Below are positions 19,245 to 28,345 of a stretch of 64,000 bases of DNA, one piece after another. Location of the stretch: positions 449,501 to 513,500 of the forward strand of contig NZ_CP118166.1 of the NCBI RefSeq assembly GCF_028748065.1, written 5' to 3'. This DNA is from Hyphococcus flavus (GTDB lineage: Bacteria; Pseudomonadota; Alphaproteobacteria; Caulobacterales; Parvularculaceae). The notes beneath the pieces were generated by a model. It was given only the letters and a program-made list of their open reading frames with translations. It was not told the origin of the DNA and did not search any database. The position numbers and the translations under genes are program-made. Position 1 is the first letter of the stretch; each line of letters starts with the position of its first letter.

Positions 19245-20372
19245 CTAACCATGTTGCAGCGCCTTGTCTTTGCCGAAGCGGGATGGGTTAAAACTTTCTA
19301 AATATTCGCTCGCCTCGCCGTCGAGGATGAGCGCCGTCATTTCCTGTGCACTCGCTGGCGCATGGAGAACGCCGTTGCGGTAATGGCCCAGCGCCAGATA
19401 AACGCCCGTGTCCGTCTGGCCGAGGATGGGCGCGGCGTCCGGCGTGCCGGGGCGAAGACCGGTCCAGCGTTCAAGTTCTTTGGAGCCCTTAAGCTGCGGC
19501 GCGGCGATGGCGGCGTTGGCTTGCAGCGTCTCGATGGCTTTGGCATCCACCGCGTCGCCGTCGCGCCCGTATTCTTCGCTGGCGCCGATCACCAGCCGTC
19601 CGCCCGCCTTGGGGCAAAGGTAAGCGCCCGGCGCGCGCACGACACGGGTGAGAAAGCCCTCTTCGATTTCTATCGCCGTGGCGTCGCCTTTTACGGGGAA
19701 GACGAGGCCGGCATCGACAAGTCCGCTGACGGCGCCGCCGGCGACAACAATCTTGCGCGCGGAAAAAGCCTCGCCGCTGAATGTTGTACAACGAGGCCCG
19801 TTGTCTTCAACGTCAATGCGCGCAACCTTTTCAGGGAAAAGTTGTACAGCTTTTTTCTCAACGGCGGCGCGCAGTGCGATCAGCAATCGTTTCGGGTCAA
19901 CTTGTGCATCGTTCGGCGCCCACAACGCGCAGAGAATTTCTTTCGAGAGCGCCGGTTCCATGGCGCGCGCATCGTCGCCGGAAATGATCGATGCATCGCC
20001 GCCACGCGCGGCAACGCGCGACGCCTGTTCGCCCAATTCATTCGCATGCGCTTCGGTGTAGGCAAGGCCAAGGGCGCCGTCGCCGCGAAAGTCGATGAAT
20101 TGACCCGTTTCCTCTTCAAGCGCCGCCGCATAGTTGGGCCATAATGACAAGGAATGCGCGCCAAAATGATAAAGCGCTTCGCTGACACAATCGCCGCCGT
20201 GCCCATGCTCAAACGACGGCGCGAGCATGCCCGCGGCTGCATTGGTCGCGGGTGGGACGCTAACACTCGCGTCGAACAAGGCCAGTTCAGCCCCGCGCGC
20301 GGCAAGCGCCCGCGCCAGCGACATGCCGATTACGCCGCCGCCGATGATGGCGATGTCAAAGGTCTTTTTCAT
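19245..20372 (-). CDS. thiO: glycine oxidase ThiO
   Basis: A 375-residue FAD-dependent D-amino-acid-oxidase-family enzyme that oxidises glycine to the imine used by ThiG. The Rossmann motif FDIAIIGGGVIGMSLARALAARG opens the protein; TNAAAGMLAP and the C-terminal RPGTPDAAPILG / YLALGHYRNGVLHAP are typical of ThiO. It complements thiS-thiG at 7.7-8.6 kb but is placed 11 kb away between a transglycosylase and a holin gene. No strong Shine-Dalgarno precedes the ATG. Confidence 0.9.
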   Translation of the reverse strand: MKKTFDIAIIGGGVIGMSLARALAARGAELALFDASVSVPPATNAAAGMLAPSFEHGHGGDCVSEALYHFGAHSLSLWPNYAAALEEETGQFIDFRGDGALGLAYTEAHANELGEQASRVAARGGDASIISGDDARAMEPALSKEILCALWAPNDAQVDPKRLLIALRAAVEKKAVQLFPEKVARIDVEDNGPRCTTFSGEAFSARKIVVAGGAVSGLVDAGLVFPVKGDATAIEIEEGFLTRVVRAPGAYLCPKAGGRLVIGASEEYGRDGDAVDAKAIETLQANAAIAAPQLKGSKELERWTGLRPGTPDAAPILGQTDTGVYLALGHYRNGVLHAPASAQEMTALILDGEASEYLESFNPSRFGKDKALQHG

Positions 20373-20429
20373 TCAGCGTTCTTATGTCGGTTGTGAAGCC
20401 TCATGTCATCCTTCTTTGAAATCAGTCCT

Positions 20430-21008
20430 TTAGGACTGTTCCTTCAAGTCCTTCGTTTCAACCACCGGAAAAGCGATGAGCCGGGTTTTTTCGCGCGAGC
20501 CAGCCGATGAGCCGAAAAAGTAATTGACCACCGCCGCCGTCATGGTGGCGAGCGCGCCAAGCATGATCGAGAATTCTGTTTCGGCGCCCACGGGCAGTTT
20601 TTTCGCGACCATAACGCCGAGCACGATAAAGAACCCCAGGATTACCAGCGCGCCGAGCGCAGACGGCGTCCAGTCATTCATTTTGATCTGGCGTTCGCGT
20701 GCATTGGCGCGATCGCCGGCGTCAATGCGCAATTCCTCAACACTCGCCTGACGCAACGCGATCTGAAATTCCTGTTCAGCTTTTTTCAGCGCGATCAAAT
20801 GTTCGGGGCTTGCGCGTTCCAAAGTTTGCGCCAGCGTTTCCTCGTCAACATCATCGCCGCCGAATATAGCGCGCGACAATTGCGAAACCGCTGCGCCGGC
20901 GAGCGGCCCGCCAAGCGCGGTTGCAATCCCCGGCGCAATGCCGGCGATAATCTTTTTTATTTTCCCGCGCGTTTTGCCTTTTTCATTGCGTTCTGAAGAA
21001 GCGGCCAT
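20430..21008 (-). CDS. three-TM holin family protein (GTA-type holin, PF11351-like)
   Basis: A 192-residue membrane protein resembling the 3TM holins described with gene transfer agents. It has an N-terminal glycine-rich hydrophobic segment (IAGIAPGIATALGGPLAGAAVSQL), a charged helical middle (EQEFQIALRQASVEELRIDAGDRANARERQIKMNDW split across it) and two C-terminal membrane spans. Holins open the inner membrane so a muramidase can reach the wall. The nearest muramidase gene is the transglycosylase two genes downstream on the same strand. No capsid or other phage gene is in the window, so this is a stand-alone holin. Confidence 0.78.
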   Translation of the reverse strand: MAASSERNEKGKTRGKIKKIIAGIAPGIATALGGPLAGAAVSQLSRAIFGGDDVDEETLAQTLERASPEHLIALKKAEQEFQIALRQASVEELRIDAGDRANARERQIKMNDWTPSALGALVILGFFIVLGVMVAKKLPVGAETEFSIMLGALATMTAAVVNYFFGSSAGSREKTRLIAFPVVETKDLKEQS

Positions 21009-21458
21009 AAGCGACTCTTTTCATTAGGTTCGATTTAGAATGTGACGGGAAGCATAAGGGCGAAAAAAAAGTGGTGGAGTGAATTTGGGCGCGGGTCCCA
21101 AATTCACGAAAGCGGTCAGGCTGAACGCGTTACAAGTCACACTTTTTCGGCGACCGGAAGTATCCGGCCACAGCTTTTACGGCGCATCTGTAGCGAGCGG
21201 CGCAACACCAGAACAATGACGAAACAATTTCTTGTTCGTCCCGCTGCGTTTGCTTCGCAAACGGTCAGGACGAACTTCATGTTATCATGAACTGTCGCAG
21301 ACTATCCGTTTTTCGAAAATCGACGGAACCATGCGGGCAGATACACCGCATGCGGTCTATTCTTAAACAAAATTCAATTTGCAATTGCGGACGGATCAAC
21401 TCATTGTCGCGAGAAATGATTCGGCGCCGGTGAAAAGGGCCGATCAGCAACAGCGGTT
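21009..21458. other. 450-bp hairpin-rich intergenic region, no gene found
   Basis: No convincing coding frame, tRNA or known RNA is seen. It holds several inverted repeats. They are an 11-bp perfect stem at 21079-21107 (GTGAATTTGGG / CCCAAATTCAC), a two-tier stem at 21234-21275 (GTTCGTCC / GGACGAAC outside CGTTTG / CAAACG), TTCATG-TTAT-CATGAA at 21276-21291, and CATGCGG / CCGCATG at 21330-21352. None is followed by a T-run, so they do not look like terminators. It lies between the divergent holin and antiporter-like genes and must contain their promoters. Confidence 0.5.
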
Positions 21459-22694
21459 TTGAAAATCCCTATGGTTCTTGCGCTCGCTGCGGTTCTTTGC
21501 ACCGCAACATTCTGGATTCTGAAGTCCGCTGACCGCCGCCGCAGCGCGGCGCTGGACGCCGTATCCCGCGCGCCTGTGTTGTTGATCGCTATTGGCGCTG
21601 CCATCTCGATCATCTGGCGGACATCGTCTGCACCGTTCGCCCCGTCTGAATGGACCGCTGCCGGGGCCGACGTCATGCTCGCCGCACTCGCCTTTGCCGC
21701 TGCGGCGCAATTCAGGATTTCCAAGCTCGCCAGCGTCTGTCCGGCCTCGTTCAGGCTGACCATCGGCGGCGCGCCGCTGTTCCTGATCGTCTGCGGGCTT
21801 TCCGCTTTCATTCTGGTGCCGCAGCTTTCTTTCAGCGCAGCGTTTTTATTAGCTGGCGCATTGACCCTGAACGGCGCGGCGTTTGACCGCCGGGCCGTCA
21901 CCGACGCCCCGGCGCCGTCCACATTGAAATCCGCTGTGCGATTGGAAAGCGCGGCAATCCTGGCGCTTGGCATTCCTGTGGCTGTCATGCTCGAAGCCAT
22001 CGCCACCGCTGCGCCGCAGGGCATGCCGCTGGTAACGCCAGTCTATGAGGCCGCGCGTTCGTTCTTCCTCGCATTCGCCATTGGCGGGGGGCTCGGCTTG
22101 GGAGCGGCGCATCTCGGCAACAAACCGCAACACAAAAACCGCCGCACTCAACTCGCTATTGGCGCAGGGTTGCTCGCCGTTTTGATCTCGCCTGTTGTTG
22201 GCGCGCACCCCGTGATCGCCGCCGCCGCCGCTGGCCTCCTGTGGGGTGAAGACACCCGCGCCGCCGTGATGCCGCGCGTGCGCCTGCGCCGTCTTGCGGA
22301 ACGCAACATTGCGCCATTTGCCTATTTCGGTTTCGGCGTGCTGTTAGGCCCGCGCATTTTACAGGCGGATTTGTTGTCGATTGTGTTCGCCGCCGCCGCC
22401 GTCACGGTCATGCGCGCAGGCCCGAGATTGTTCTCGCTCAAGAAGACGACGCTGCCGAAAGAAAGCCAGATGTTCCTCGCCTGGTTCGGCGGGGCGCCGG
22501 GCGCGGCCTCGGCCCTGTTCCTCATTTCGCTGTTCGACGCGCCGTCAATCGTCGCGCAGGATGCAATCCTGACCGTCGGGGCGCTGGCCGTCACCTTCGG
22601 CGTCGTCGCTGCAAGACTGACCTCCCGCCCGCTGGTGAAGCTACTCTTGAAAGAAACGGCGCTGGCGAAAAAGCGGGCAAGGTTTGCGGGTTAG
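21459..22694 (+). CDS. cation:proton antiporter-like membrane protein
   Basis: A 411-residue polytopic protein with about eleven hydrophobic segments. Its overall pattern resembles CPA-type Na+/H+ antiporters. Supporting elements are long Ala/Gly-rich helices, a charged loop FDRRAVTDAPAPSTLKSAVRLESAAIL reminiscent of the antiporter NDA/ESxxND region, and a C-terminal MFLAWFGGAPGAASALFLISL stretch resembling the CPA W-G-RG segment. The key acidic pair is not unambiguous, so transport activity and ion are uncertain. The frame opens with TTG at 21459; ATG at 21471 is an equally likely start. Confidence 0.6.
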   Translation: MKIPMVLALAAVLCTATFWILKSADRRRSAALDAVSRAPVLLIAIGAAISIIWRTSSAPFAPSEWTAAGADVMLAALAFAAAAQFRISKLASVCPASFRLTIGGAPLFLIVCGLSAFILVPQLSFSAAFLLAGALTLNGAAFDRRAVTDAPAPSTLKSAVRLESAAILALGIPVAVMLEAIATAAPQGMPLVTPVYEAARSFFLAFAIGGGLGLGAAHLGNKPQHKNRRTQLAIGAGLLAVLISPVVGAHPVIAAAAAGLLWGEDTRAAVMPRVRLRRLAERNIAPFAYFGFGVLLGPRILQADLLSIVFAAAAVTVMRAGPRLFSLKKTTLPKESQMFLAWFGGAPGAASALFLISLFDAPSIVAQDAILTVGALAVTFGVVAARLTSRPLVKLLLKETALAKKRARFAG

Positions 22695-22714
22695 TTTTCT
22701 TACCTTGATCCGAA

Positions 22715-22810
22715 CACCCCGACGAAAGTCGGGGCCCAGTAAAAGCTTATGTCGGGCAAAGCCCGTCTTTCTAATTACGACTGGTTCCCGGCTTGCGCCG
22801 GGATGAGCGG
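22715..22810. repeat. palindromic intergenic repeat, copy 1
   Basis: The element consists of hairpin CCCCGAC-GAAA-GTCGGGG (22717-22734) plus CCCAG, a variable middle with its own small stem (CGGGC-AAA-GCCCG at 22753-22765), then CTGG and hairpin CCCGGC-TTGC-GCCGGG (22787-22802) ending ATGAGCGG. The same architecture recurs at 28346-28439. It lies between two convergent genes and resembles REP/BIME-like elements common in alphaproteobacteria. Confidence 0.75.
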
Positions 22811-22835
22811 ATGATGGTAACTTCTTGACGTCACC

Positions 22836-23552
22836 TCACCACTCAAACGTCTCGAGATGCGCGCGCAGGTGAAACACCGTCGGGAATTTTTTGAGAATTA
22901 AGTCCGAGCGGTTGCCCATGCAGATGTCGCGGATCGCTTGCGGCTGTTTCTTGTAGTGATCGCGCCCGCCGACAATATCGTATAAAAGCCGCGCGATGGC
23001 GAGAACGTCCGCGCGCCGTTCCGTCGCCGGGGTGCGGCCCCATTCGTGAAAATCGATGGTGCGCAGGCGAAAGAAAACGCCGTTGCGTTCGACGAAAATG
23101 TTTCCCTTGTGAAGATCGCCGTGGAACTCTTTACGCGCGTGAATTTCTTCAATTCCGGTCGTCAGCGCATGAATAAGGTTAAGCGCCTCAAACGGCGGCA
23201 TACGCCCGCCGCGATAGCCTTTCAGCATGTCCTCCAGAATGGCGCCGGCGAAATATTCGCTGATCAGGCAATAGATGAAACGGTCGTTGATCCACACTTC
23301 CTCAGCGTGGAGGTATTTCACGACAATGTCGCAATCGCGCAAGGCGTCGAGCTTGCGCGCATAACGGATGAACCGTTTCGAATTGTGCTCTTTCGATTTG
23401 AAATAAAGCTTCGCCGCACGGGTGAGGCCCGTTGCTTTCTCGCGGATTTTATAGACCTCGCCCTCGGTGCCAGCGCCGATGCGCTCGATCACCTCATAGC
23501 GCCAGGTCAGCCGGTCGCCTTTGGAAAGGCCGAAAGAGTTATTCTTGCTCAT
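22836..23552 (-). CDS. protein-kinase-fold protein (Ser/Thr or LPS-type kinase)
   Basis: A 238-residue protein-kinase-like protein with a glycine-rich loop IGAGTEGEVYK, an ATP-anchoring lysine in AAKLYF, the catalytic loop HGDLHKGN, and a metal-binding Asp in TIDFHEWG (so DFH replaces DFG). The fold is compact, ending soon after the catalytic core, with no membrane or sensor domain. It could phosphorylate proteins or a small molecule/lipid A sugar; the sequence does not decide. It is convergent with the antiporter-like gene across a palindromic repeat. Confidence 0.75.
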   Translation of the reverse strand: MSKNNSFGLSKGDRLTWRYEVIERIGAGTEGEVYKIREKATGLTRAAKLYFKSKEHNSKRFIRYARKLDALRDCDIVVKYLHAEEVWINDRFIYCLISEYFAGAILEDMLKGYRGGRMPPFEALNLIHALTTGIEEIHARKEFHGDLHKGNIFVERNGVFFRLRTIDFHEWGRTPATERRADVLAIARLLYDIVGGRDHYKKQPQAIRDICMGNRSDLILKKFPTVFHLRAHLETFEW

Positions 23553-23597
23553 TGACCAACAAAGGTCGCATTTTTTAGCGCGGGCCGCAAAGGCGAT

Positions 23598-24770
23598 TTA
23601 TCCCGTCTTTGAAAAGATCTCGCGGCCGATCAGCATACGGCGCACTTCAGAGGTGCCGGCCCCGATCTCATAGAGTTTCGCGTCGCGCAACAGCCGTCCG
23701 GTCGGATACTCGTTGATATAACCATTGCCGCCGAGAAGCTGGATGGCGTCGAGTGCAACCTGCGTCGCCTTTTCGGCTGCAAAGAGAATACACCCCGCCG
23801 CGTCCTGGCGGGTGGTCTCGCCCCGGTCGCAGGCTTTCGCCACCTGATAGACGTATGACTTCGCGGCGTTGGTTGTCACATACATGTCGGCGAGCTTGGC
23901 CTGCACCAGTTGGAACTCGCCAATGGATTTGCCGAACTGTTTGCGCTCGTGAATATAAGGGATCACCACGTCGAGACAGGCCTGCATGATGCCGGTGGAA
24001 CCCGCCGCCAGCACCGTGCGCTCGTAATCGAGGCCCGACATTAAAACGCGCACGCCGTCATTGACCTCGCCCAGCACGTTTTCTTCCGGCACTTCGCAGT
24101 CTTCGAACACAAGCTCGCAGGTGTCGGAGCCGCGCATGCCGAGCTTGTCGAGCTTTTGCGCCGTTGAAAATCCTTTAAAGCCTTTCTCGATCAGAAACGC
24201 GGTGATGCCGCGCGGGCCGGCGTCCGGCTCGGTCTTGGCGTAGACCACCAGCGTATCGGCGCCAGGGCCGTTGGTGATCCACATCTTGTTGCCGTTGAGG
24301 ATATACCGGTCGCCTTTTTTCTCGGCGCGCGTTTTCATGGAAACAACATCCGAACCGGCGCCCGGTTCCGACATGGCGAGCGCGCCTAAATGTTCGCCGG
24401 AGATGAGCTTCGGCAGATATTTCGCCTTCTGCTCTTTATTGCCGTTCAAATTGATCTGGTTGACGCAAAGATTCGAGTGCGCGCCGTAAGACAAACCGAC
24501 TGCGCCGGATGCGCGGGAGATTTCCTCCATCGCTACAGCATGGGCCACATAGCCGAGACCGGCGCCGCCATACTCCTCATCGGCAGTGATGCCGAGAAGG
24601 CCGAGCTCGCCAATTTCCGGCCAGAGGTCGCGCGGAAACAAATTCTTTTCATCAATTTCCGCCGCGCGCGGCGCCAGACGGTCCGCCGCCCAGCGGGCGA
24701 CCATGTCGCGCATTTCCTCAATCATCGGATCAAGGTCGAACTTCATAAAGGCTTGTGAATTTGAGCGCAT
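23598..24770 (-). CDS. ivd: isovaleryl-CoA dehydrogenase
   Basis: A 390-residue acyl-CoA dehydrogenase oxidising isovaleryl-CoA to 3-methylcrotonyl-CoA in leucine breakdown. Segments [15 protein letters not shown] and [17 protein letters not shown] contact FAD and substrate. The catalytic Glu appears in the IVD-type position in [11 protein letters not shown], not in the short-chain C-terminal position, and [31 protein letters not shown] is the usual C-terminal FAD site (quoted in parts). ATG 24770 has GGAGG seven bases upstream. The methylcrotonyl-CoA carboxylase genes often found next to it are not in the window. Confidence 0.9.
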   Translation of the reverse strand: MRSNSQAFMKFDLDPMIEEMRDMVARWAADRLAPRAAEIDEKNLFPRDLWPEIGELGLLGITADEEYGGAGLGYVAHAVAMEEISRASGAVGLSYGAHSNLCVNQINLNGNKEQKAKYLPKLISGEHLGALAMSEPGAGSDVVSMKTRAEKKGDRYILNGNKMWITNGPGADTLVVYAKTEPDAGPRGITAFLIEKGFKGFSTAQKLDKLGMRGSDTCELVFEDCEVPEENVLGEVNDGVRVLMSGLDYERTVLAAGSTGIMQACLDVVIPYIHERKQFGKSIGEFQLVQAKLADMYVTTNAAKSYVYQVAKACDRGETTRQDAAGCILFAAEKATQVALDAIQLLGGNGYINEYPTGRLLRDAKLYEIGAGTSEVRRMLIGREIFSKTG

Positions 24771-24820
24771 ACTTGCGCCTCCCTAGCAGTATCTGTCGCT
24801 TTTTCGACCTTGATACTCCC

Positions 24821-25615
24821 CTAGGGCCTTGGGGGCAAACGCTTCGATAATTCCTCGATATCTTTCCGGAGGGCGCCGATTTCGAGACGGATAATCTTTT
24901 GCCCGTCAATGACTTCATCGACCACAGGTTCGGAGTCCTCTTCCACCACGCGGACAACGATGGCGACGAAGAGGTTGAGCATCGTAAACGTCGCGATCAG
25001 CACGAAGGTGAGAAAGAAGATCCATGACCGCTCGTGGGTCTGGCTTACCTTGCCGGCAATGTCCGGCCAGCCTTCCAGCGTCATCACCTGAAACAGCGTG
25101 TACATCGCCTGGAACACATTGCCGAACAGTTCCGGATGCTCGCCGCCATAAAGGTTAGAGCCGATGACGGCGAAAACATAGACGATCAACGCCAGCACCA
25201 CCCCGACAGAGGAAATGCCGGGAATGGAGTCGAGCAACGCTGACACAACTACGCGCATGCGCGGGATGACGGTGATGACGCGCAACACCCGCAACACCCT
25301 GAACGCACGCAATGCGGCGAGGCCCGACGTCGCTGCTGCGATGGAAACGGCGACAATCAGGAAGTCGAAAATATTCCAGCCGTTTTTAAAATAGGCCGCG
25401 CGATAGGCGATGATGCGCATGCCGATTTCAACCACGAACGCATAGACGATCACCCGGTCCGCCGCGTGCAGGAATGATCCCGCAGTGGTGTCGACACCGT
25501 CAAAAGTCTCCGCGCCGAGGACCACCGCATTGATGATGATCAACGCCAGCACCACCACCTGAAAAATGCGGTGCTCCACAAATCGCTGTAACGGCGTCAG
25601 ATCTGCGGCGGTCAT
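24821..25615 (-). CDS. voltage-gated cation channel (bacterial NaV/CaV type)
   Basis: A 264-residue single-domain, six-TM voltage-gated channel that should assemble as a tetramer. The S4 sensor carries Arg103, 106, 109 and 112 at three-residue spacing in RAFRVLRVLR. The pore loop has the filter TLEGWPD at 179-185, followed by S6 (FLTFVLIATFTMLNLFVAIVV) and a C-terminal coiled coil (IRLEIGALRKDIEELSKRL). NaChBac-type sodium channels carry TLESW; the Gly after Glu and the final Asp here instead resemble the calcium-selective CavMr filter as I recall it. Ion selectivity is therefore inferred as calcium. No clear Shine-Dalgarno is seen. Confidence 0.88.
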   Translation of the reverse strand: MTAADLTPLQRFVEHRIFQVVVLALIIINAVVLGAETFDGVDTTAGSFLHAADRVIVYAFVVEIGMRIIAYRAAYFKNGWNIFDFLIVAVSIAAATSGLAALRAFRVLRVLRVITVIPRMRVVVSALLDSIPGISSVGVVLALIVYVFAVIGSNLYGGEHPELFGNVFQAMYTLFQVMTLEGWPDIAGKVSQTHERSWIFFLTFVLIATFTMLNLFVAIVVRVVEEDSEPVVDEVIDGQKIIRLEIGALRKDIEELSKRLPPRP

Positions 25616-25881
25616 AATGGCGGCGGGACTTTCTGGGGAAAACTGGAACCAACGGTGGATTTAAGCTCATTAACGGGATTCTGAACCACCGCTAACCCGC
25701 TGATGTCGCGGCTCCGGGCGTCAATGAATTCTTGCTGAAAGGAAATCAGCGAAAATGGCGGCAATCGGCCTCAATCGATTGGCGCGCCTTGCAAATTCGG
25801 CTATGCGGAATTGTTGCCGGGCCGCAAAATGGGCGCTACGCCCTATGGAGGTCCATTTCAGATCGTAGATGCGAGCCGCCC

Positions 25882-28308
25882 TTGACCGAGCCTGCTGACA
25901 AAGACGCTCCCGACCACGACGTCAATGAAGACGCAAAGAACGCTGCGGAAGACGCCGAACGCGTTCGGTTCAGAAGCATCGTAGAGGCGGAAGGGCGCGA
26001 CGCCGACCTGCCGCGGGGGTTTCATCTGGTGCGGCGGGACGAGCGGCGATGGAACGCCATGAGCCGCCAGATCTGGCAGGTGGCGAGACTGACGGCGGTT
26101 TTCGTCATCGTCGCCATCTTGCTCGGCCTGCCCATCGGCAACTGGCTCGCACACTCGCAAATTGAACGGATGACGGGCGTTGAGCGTCCTTGGAATCCCC
26201 TCGCCATTTTCGAGATGGAAACGCTTCTGTTTGCGTTCATCCTGCCGGTGATGGTGCTGTTTGTCGGCTATGCGCTCTCGCGCATCCTCACCATGCTGAA
26301 CGCGGCGGAGTCCATCGCGGTCGCCGCGCAGCGCTTCGTGACGCCGGACGTCACCGCCGTTGAGAACGTCAACACGGTTGGCGCGGTTGTCGAAACCCAT
26401 ATGGCGACGCTGAATGAGGGGCTTGATAATGCATTGACGCGCCTCGCCTCGGTCGAAGCCATGATCCGCCAGCATGTTGAAGCCATTGAAATCGCCGGCG
26501 ACGCCATCGATCAGAAGGCGGCGAGCGCTGTCGGCCGGGTCGCCGATGAACGCTCGCGGTTGATGGAGCTGACAGAAAGTTTAAACGCGCACGCAGACAG
26601 TTTCGCCGCGGCCATAGCCGAAAAAGCGAACGCGACGATTGAATCGCTGCAGTCGGCGGAAACGCTTTCAAAGCAATCGGAACAGGAATTTGACGACCGC
26701 TTGATCAGGCTGGAGACGGCGGCCGAGCGTGCGTTCAACAGTTTTGAATCCTTGCGTGAAGCGCTGCGCGACGTTGACGAAAGCATGCGCAATTCCGCGC
26801 AGTCTATTGACGCGTCATCCGAAGAAACGCGCAAAGCCATGGAACGCGCCAACGCCGCAGCGGACGCGGCCGCCGAGTCCGCCGCCCGCAACGCCGCCAA
26901 TATCGGCGCGGCGGCATCGAGAGCCGGCGACGAGGCCAAGAAGGCTGCTGACCATGCAATTGAGACAGCGCGCGAGCACGCCGAACGATCCTCTCGCGGC
27001 GCCATCGAAGCGGCCAGTGAAGAATCCGAACGGGTTCAGGACGCAGCCGCAAAGGCTCTTGAAGAAATCACGAAATCAACCTCCGGCGCCCTCGCTGCTG
27101 CAACCGAAGGCGCCACGAAAGCAACGAAAGCCGCCGAAGATGTCTCTGAAGCTGCGCGCAAATCAAGCGAAGCGGCGGAAAAGGCCTCAAGCGACGTTAC
27201 CGCCGCCAGCGAACGCGCACGCAAGAGTTCAGAAGACGCGATGAAAATCGCCGAGACAGAAGCAACGCGCATTGAAGAACGCAATCAGGCGCTGGCCGAA
27301 GCGCGCGCTGCTCTCGAAAAAGAAAACGCCCGCCTTGAGTCGCTGATTGAAGAACAAAGAAAACGCGCCGACCGGCTTGCTGAAGCGATTTCTTCACAAA
27401 CCGATCGTCTGTCGCGTCTCGCCGAAGCGCAATTGCGCGAACAGGAAGCGGCGGCCCGCCTCGCCCTCGCTCAGAACGAAATGCAGGAGCGCGCAGATCG
27501 TCAGGCGGCGGAGCGAAAAGCGGCGGAAAAGAAAGCCGCCGAAGAGAGGCTGGAAAAAGAACTGAAGGCGCAGGCGGAAGCGGATAAGCAGGCGGAAGAA
27601 GCCAAAAAGGCTGGCGTCGCCCAGGCGGCGCTCGATCTTGGCGCGGCGTCGCGTACCGAACCGAAAGTCATCAAACCGGTATTGCCAGACCCGAAGAAAG
27701 TGAAAACCACGAACGGCGCCGGCGCGGCGCGTCTTGATGAACTCGCGCGCGATATCGCTGAACGGCGCCCTTCGAAAGGCGGCAAGCGAAAAGAACCACC
27801 GCTGACTCTCGGCAGGACCGATAGCGCGCGCAAAAAGGGCGACGTTTCCTGGCGTGAAATTCTCGACGCTGCTGATGACGGCGCGCCGCTCGATCTCGGC
27901 GCCGCCGCCAAGGAAGCGGAAGCCAAAGCGGCGAAAGAGCAGGAAGACGCTGAGAACGCGATCCGCATTATCGCGCGGCTGCAGGATTTTACGTATCACC
28001 TTGAAACGCGGCTTTACGGCGACCCGCCGCCTGCCCTGCAGGAGCGATTTGACAAAGGCGACCGTAATGTCTTTGCAAACCGGCTATTGCGGCTCAATGA
28101 AGCAGACGTAAAACGCCGCATACGGACAGAGTCAGGCCGCGACCGGAAATTTGAGAACGGCGTTCATGAGTTCCTGCAAGGGTTCGAGCAGTTGCTGGAA
28201 GACGCCACCACCTCAGAAACGGCTGATGAGGAACTCGAGGAATATCTAAGTTCGCCCCTCGGGCGGGTTTACCTGCTAATCGGCGCGACGGTCGGCTATT
28301 TCGCGTGA
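25882..28308 (+). CDS. long coiled-coil inner-membrane protein, possible TipN-like polarity factor
   Basis: About 808 residues. After an acidic N-terminus come two membrane spans (VARLTAVFVIVAILLGLPIG and MVLFVGYALSRIL), then about 450 residues of Ala/Glu/Lys/Arg-rich coiled coil with many Ala-Ser-Glu heptads. A conserved-looking C-terminal globular part follows (LQDFTYHLETRLYGDPPPALQERF, DRNVFANRLLRLNEADVKRRI, ending YLLIGATVGYFA). Size, two N-terminal spans and long coil match Caulobacter TipN, a new-pole marker, but I cannot verify homology. The frame is open to 25732, yet residues before TTG 25882 look non-coding; the start is uncertain. Confidence 0.75.
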   Translation: MTEPADKDAPDHDVNEDAKNAAEDAERVRFRSIVEAEGRDADLPRGFHLVRRDERRWNAMSRQIWQVARLTAVFVIVAILLGLPIGNWLAHSQIERMTGVERPWNPLAIFEMETLLFAFILPVMVLFVGYALSRILTMLNAAESIAVAAQRFVTPDVTAVENVNTVGAVVETHMATLNEGLDNALTRLASVEAMIRQHVEAIEIAGDAIDQKAASAVGRVADERSRLMELTESLNAHADSFAAAIAEKANATIESLQSAETLSKQSEQEFDDRLIRLETAAERAFNSFESLREALRDVDESMRNSAQSIDASSEETRKAMERANAAADAAAESAARNAANIGAAASRAGDEAKKAADHAIETAREHAERSSRGAIEAASEESERVQDAAAKALEEITKSTSGALAAATEGATKATKAAEDVSEAARKSSEAAEKASSDVTAASERARKSSEDAMKIAETEATRIEERNQALAEARAALEKENARLESLIEEQRKRADRLAEAISSQTDRLSRLAEAQLREQEAAARLALAQNEMQERADRQAAERKAAEKKAAEERLEKELKAQAEADKQAEEAKKAGVAQAALDLGAASRTEPKVIKPVLPDPKKVKTTNGAGAARLDELARDIAERRPSKGGKRKEPPLTLGRTDSARKKGDVSWREILDAADDGAPLDLGAAAKEAEAKAAKEQEDAENAIRIIARLQDFTYHLETRLYGDPPPALQERFDKGDRNVFANRLLRLNEADVKRRIRTESGRDRKFENGVHEFLQGFEQLLEDATTSETADEELEEYLSSPLGRVYLLIGATVGYFA

Positions 28309-28345
28309 TTTCAAAGCGTTCTAGTACACGATGCTTTCCACCGCT

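Noticed and set aside
19362-20144. 260-codon open frame opposite thiO
   Set aside because: Opposite a clear FAD oxidase gene; composition and lack of motifs mark it as a shadow.
20423-20438. CAGTCC / GGACTG hairpin after the holin gene as a terminator
   Set aside because: Short stem with no T-run on either side and overlapping the stop region; it does not meet terminator criteria.
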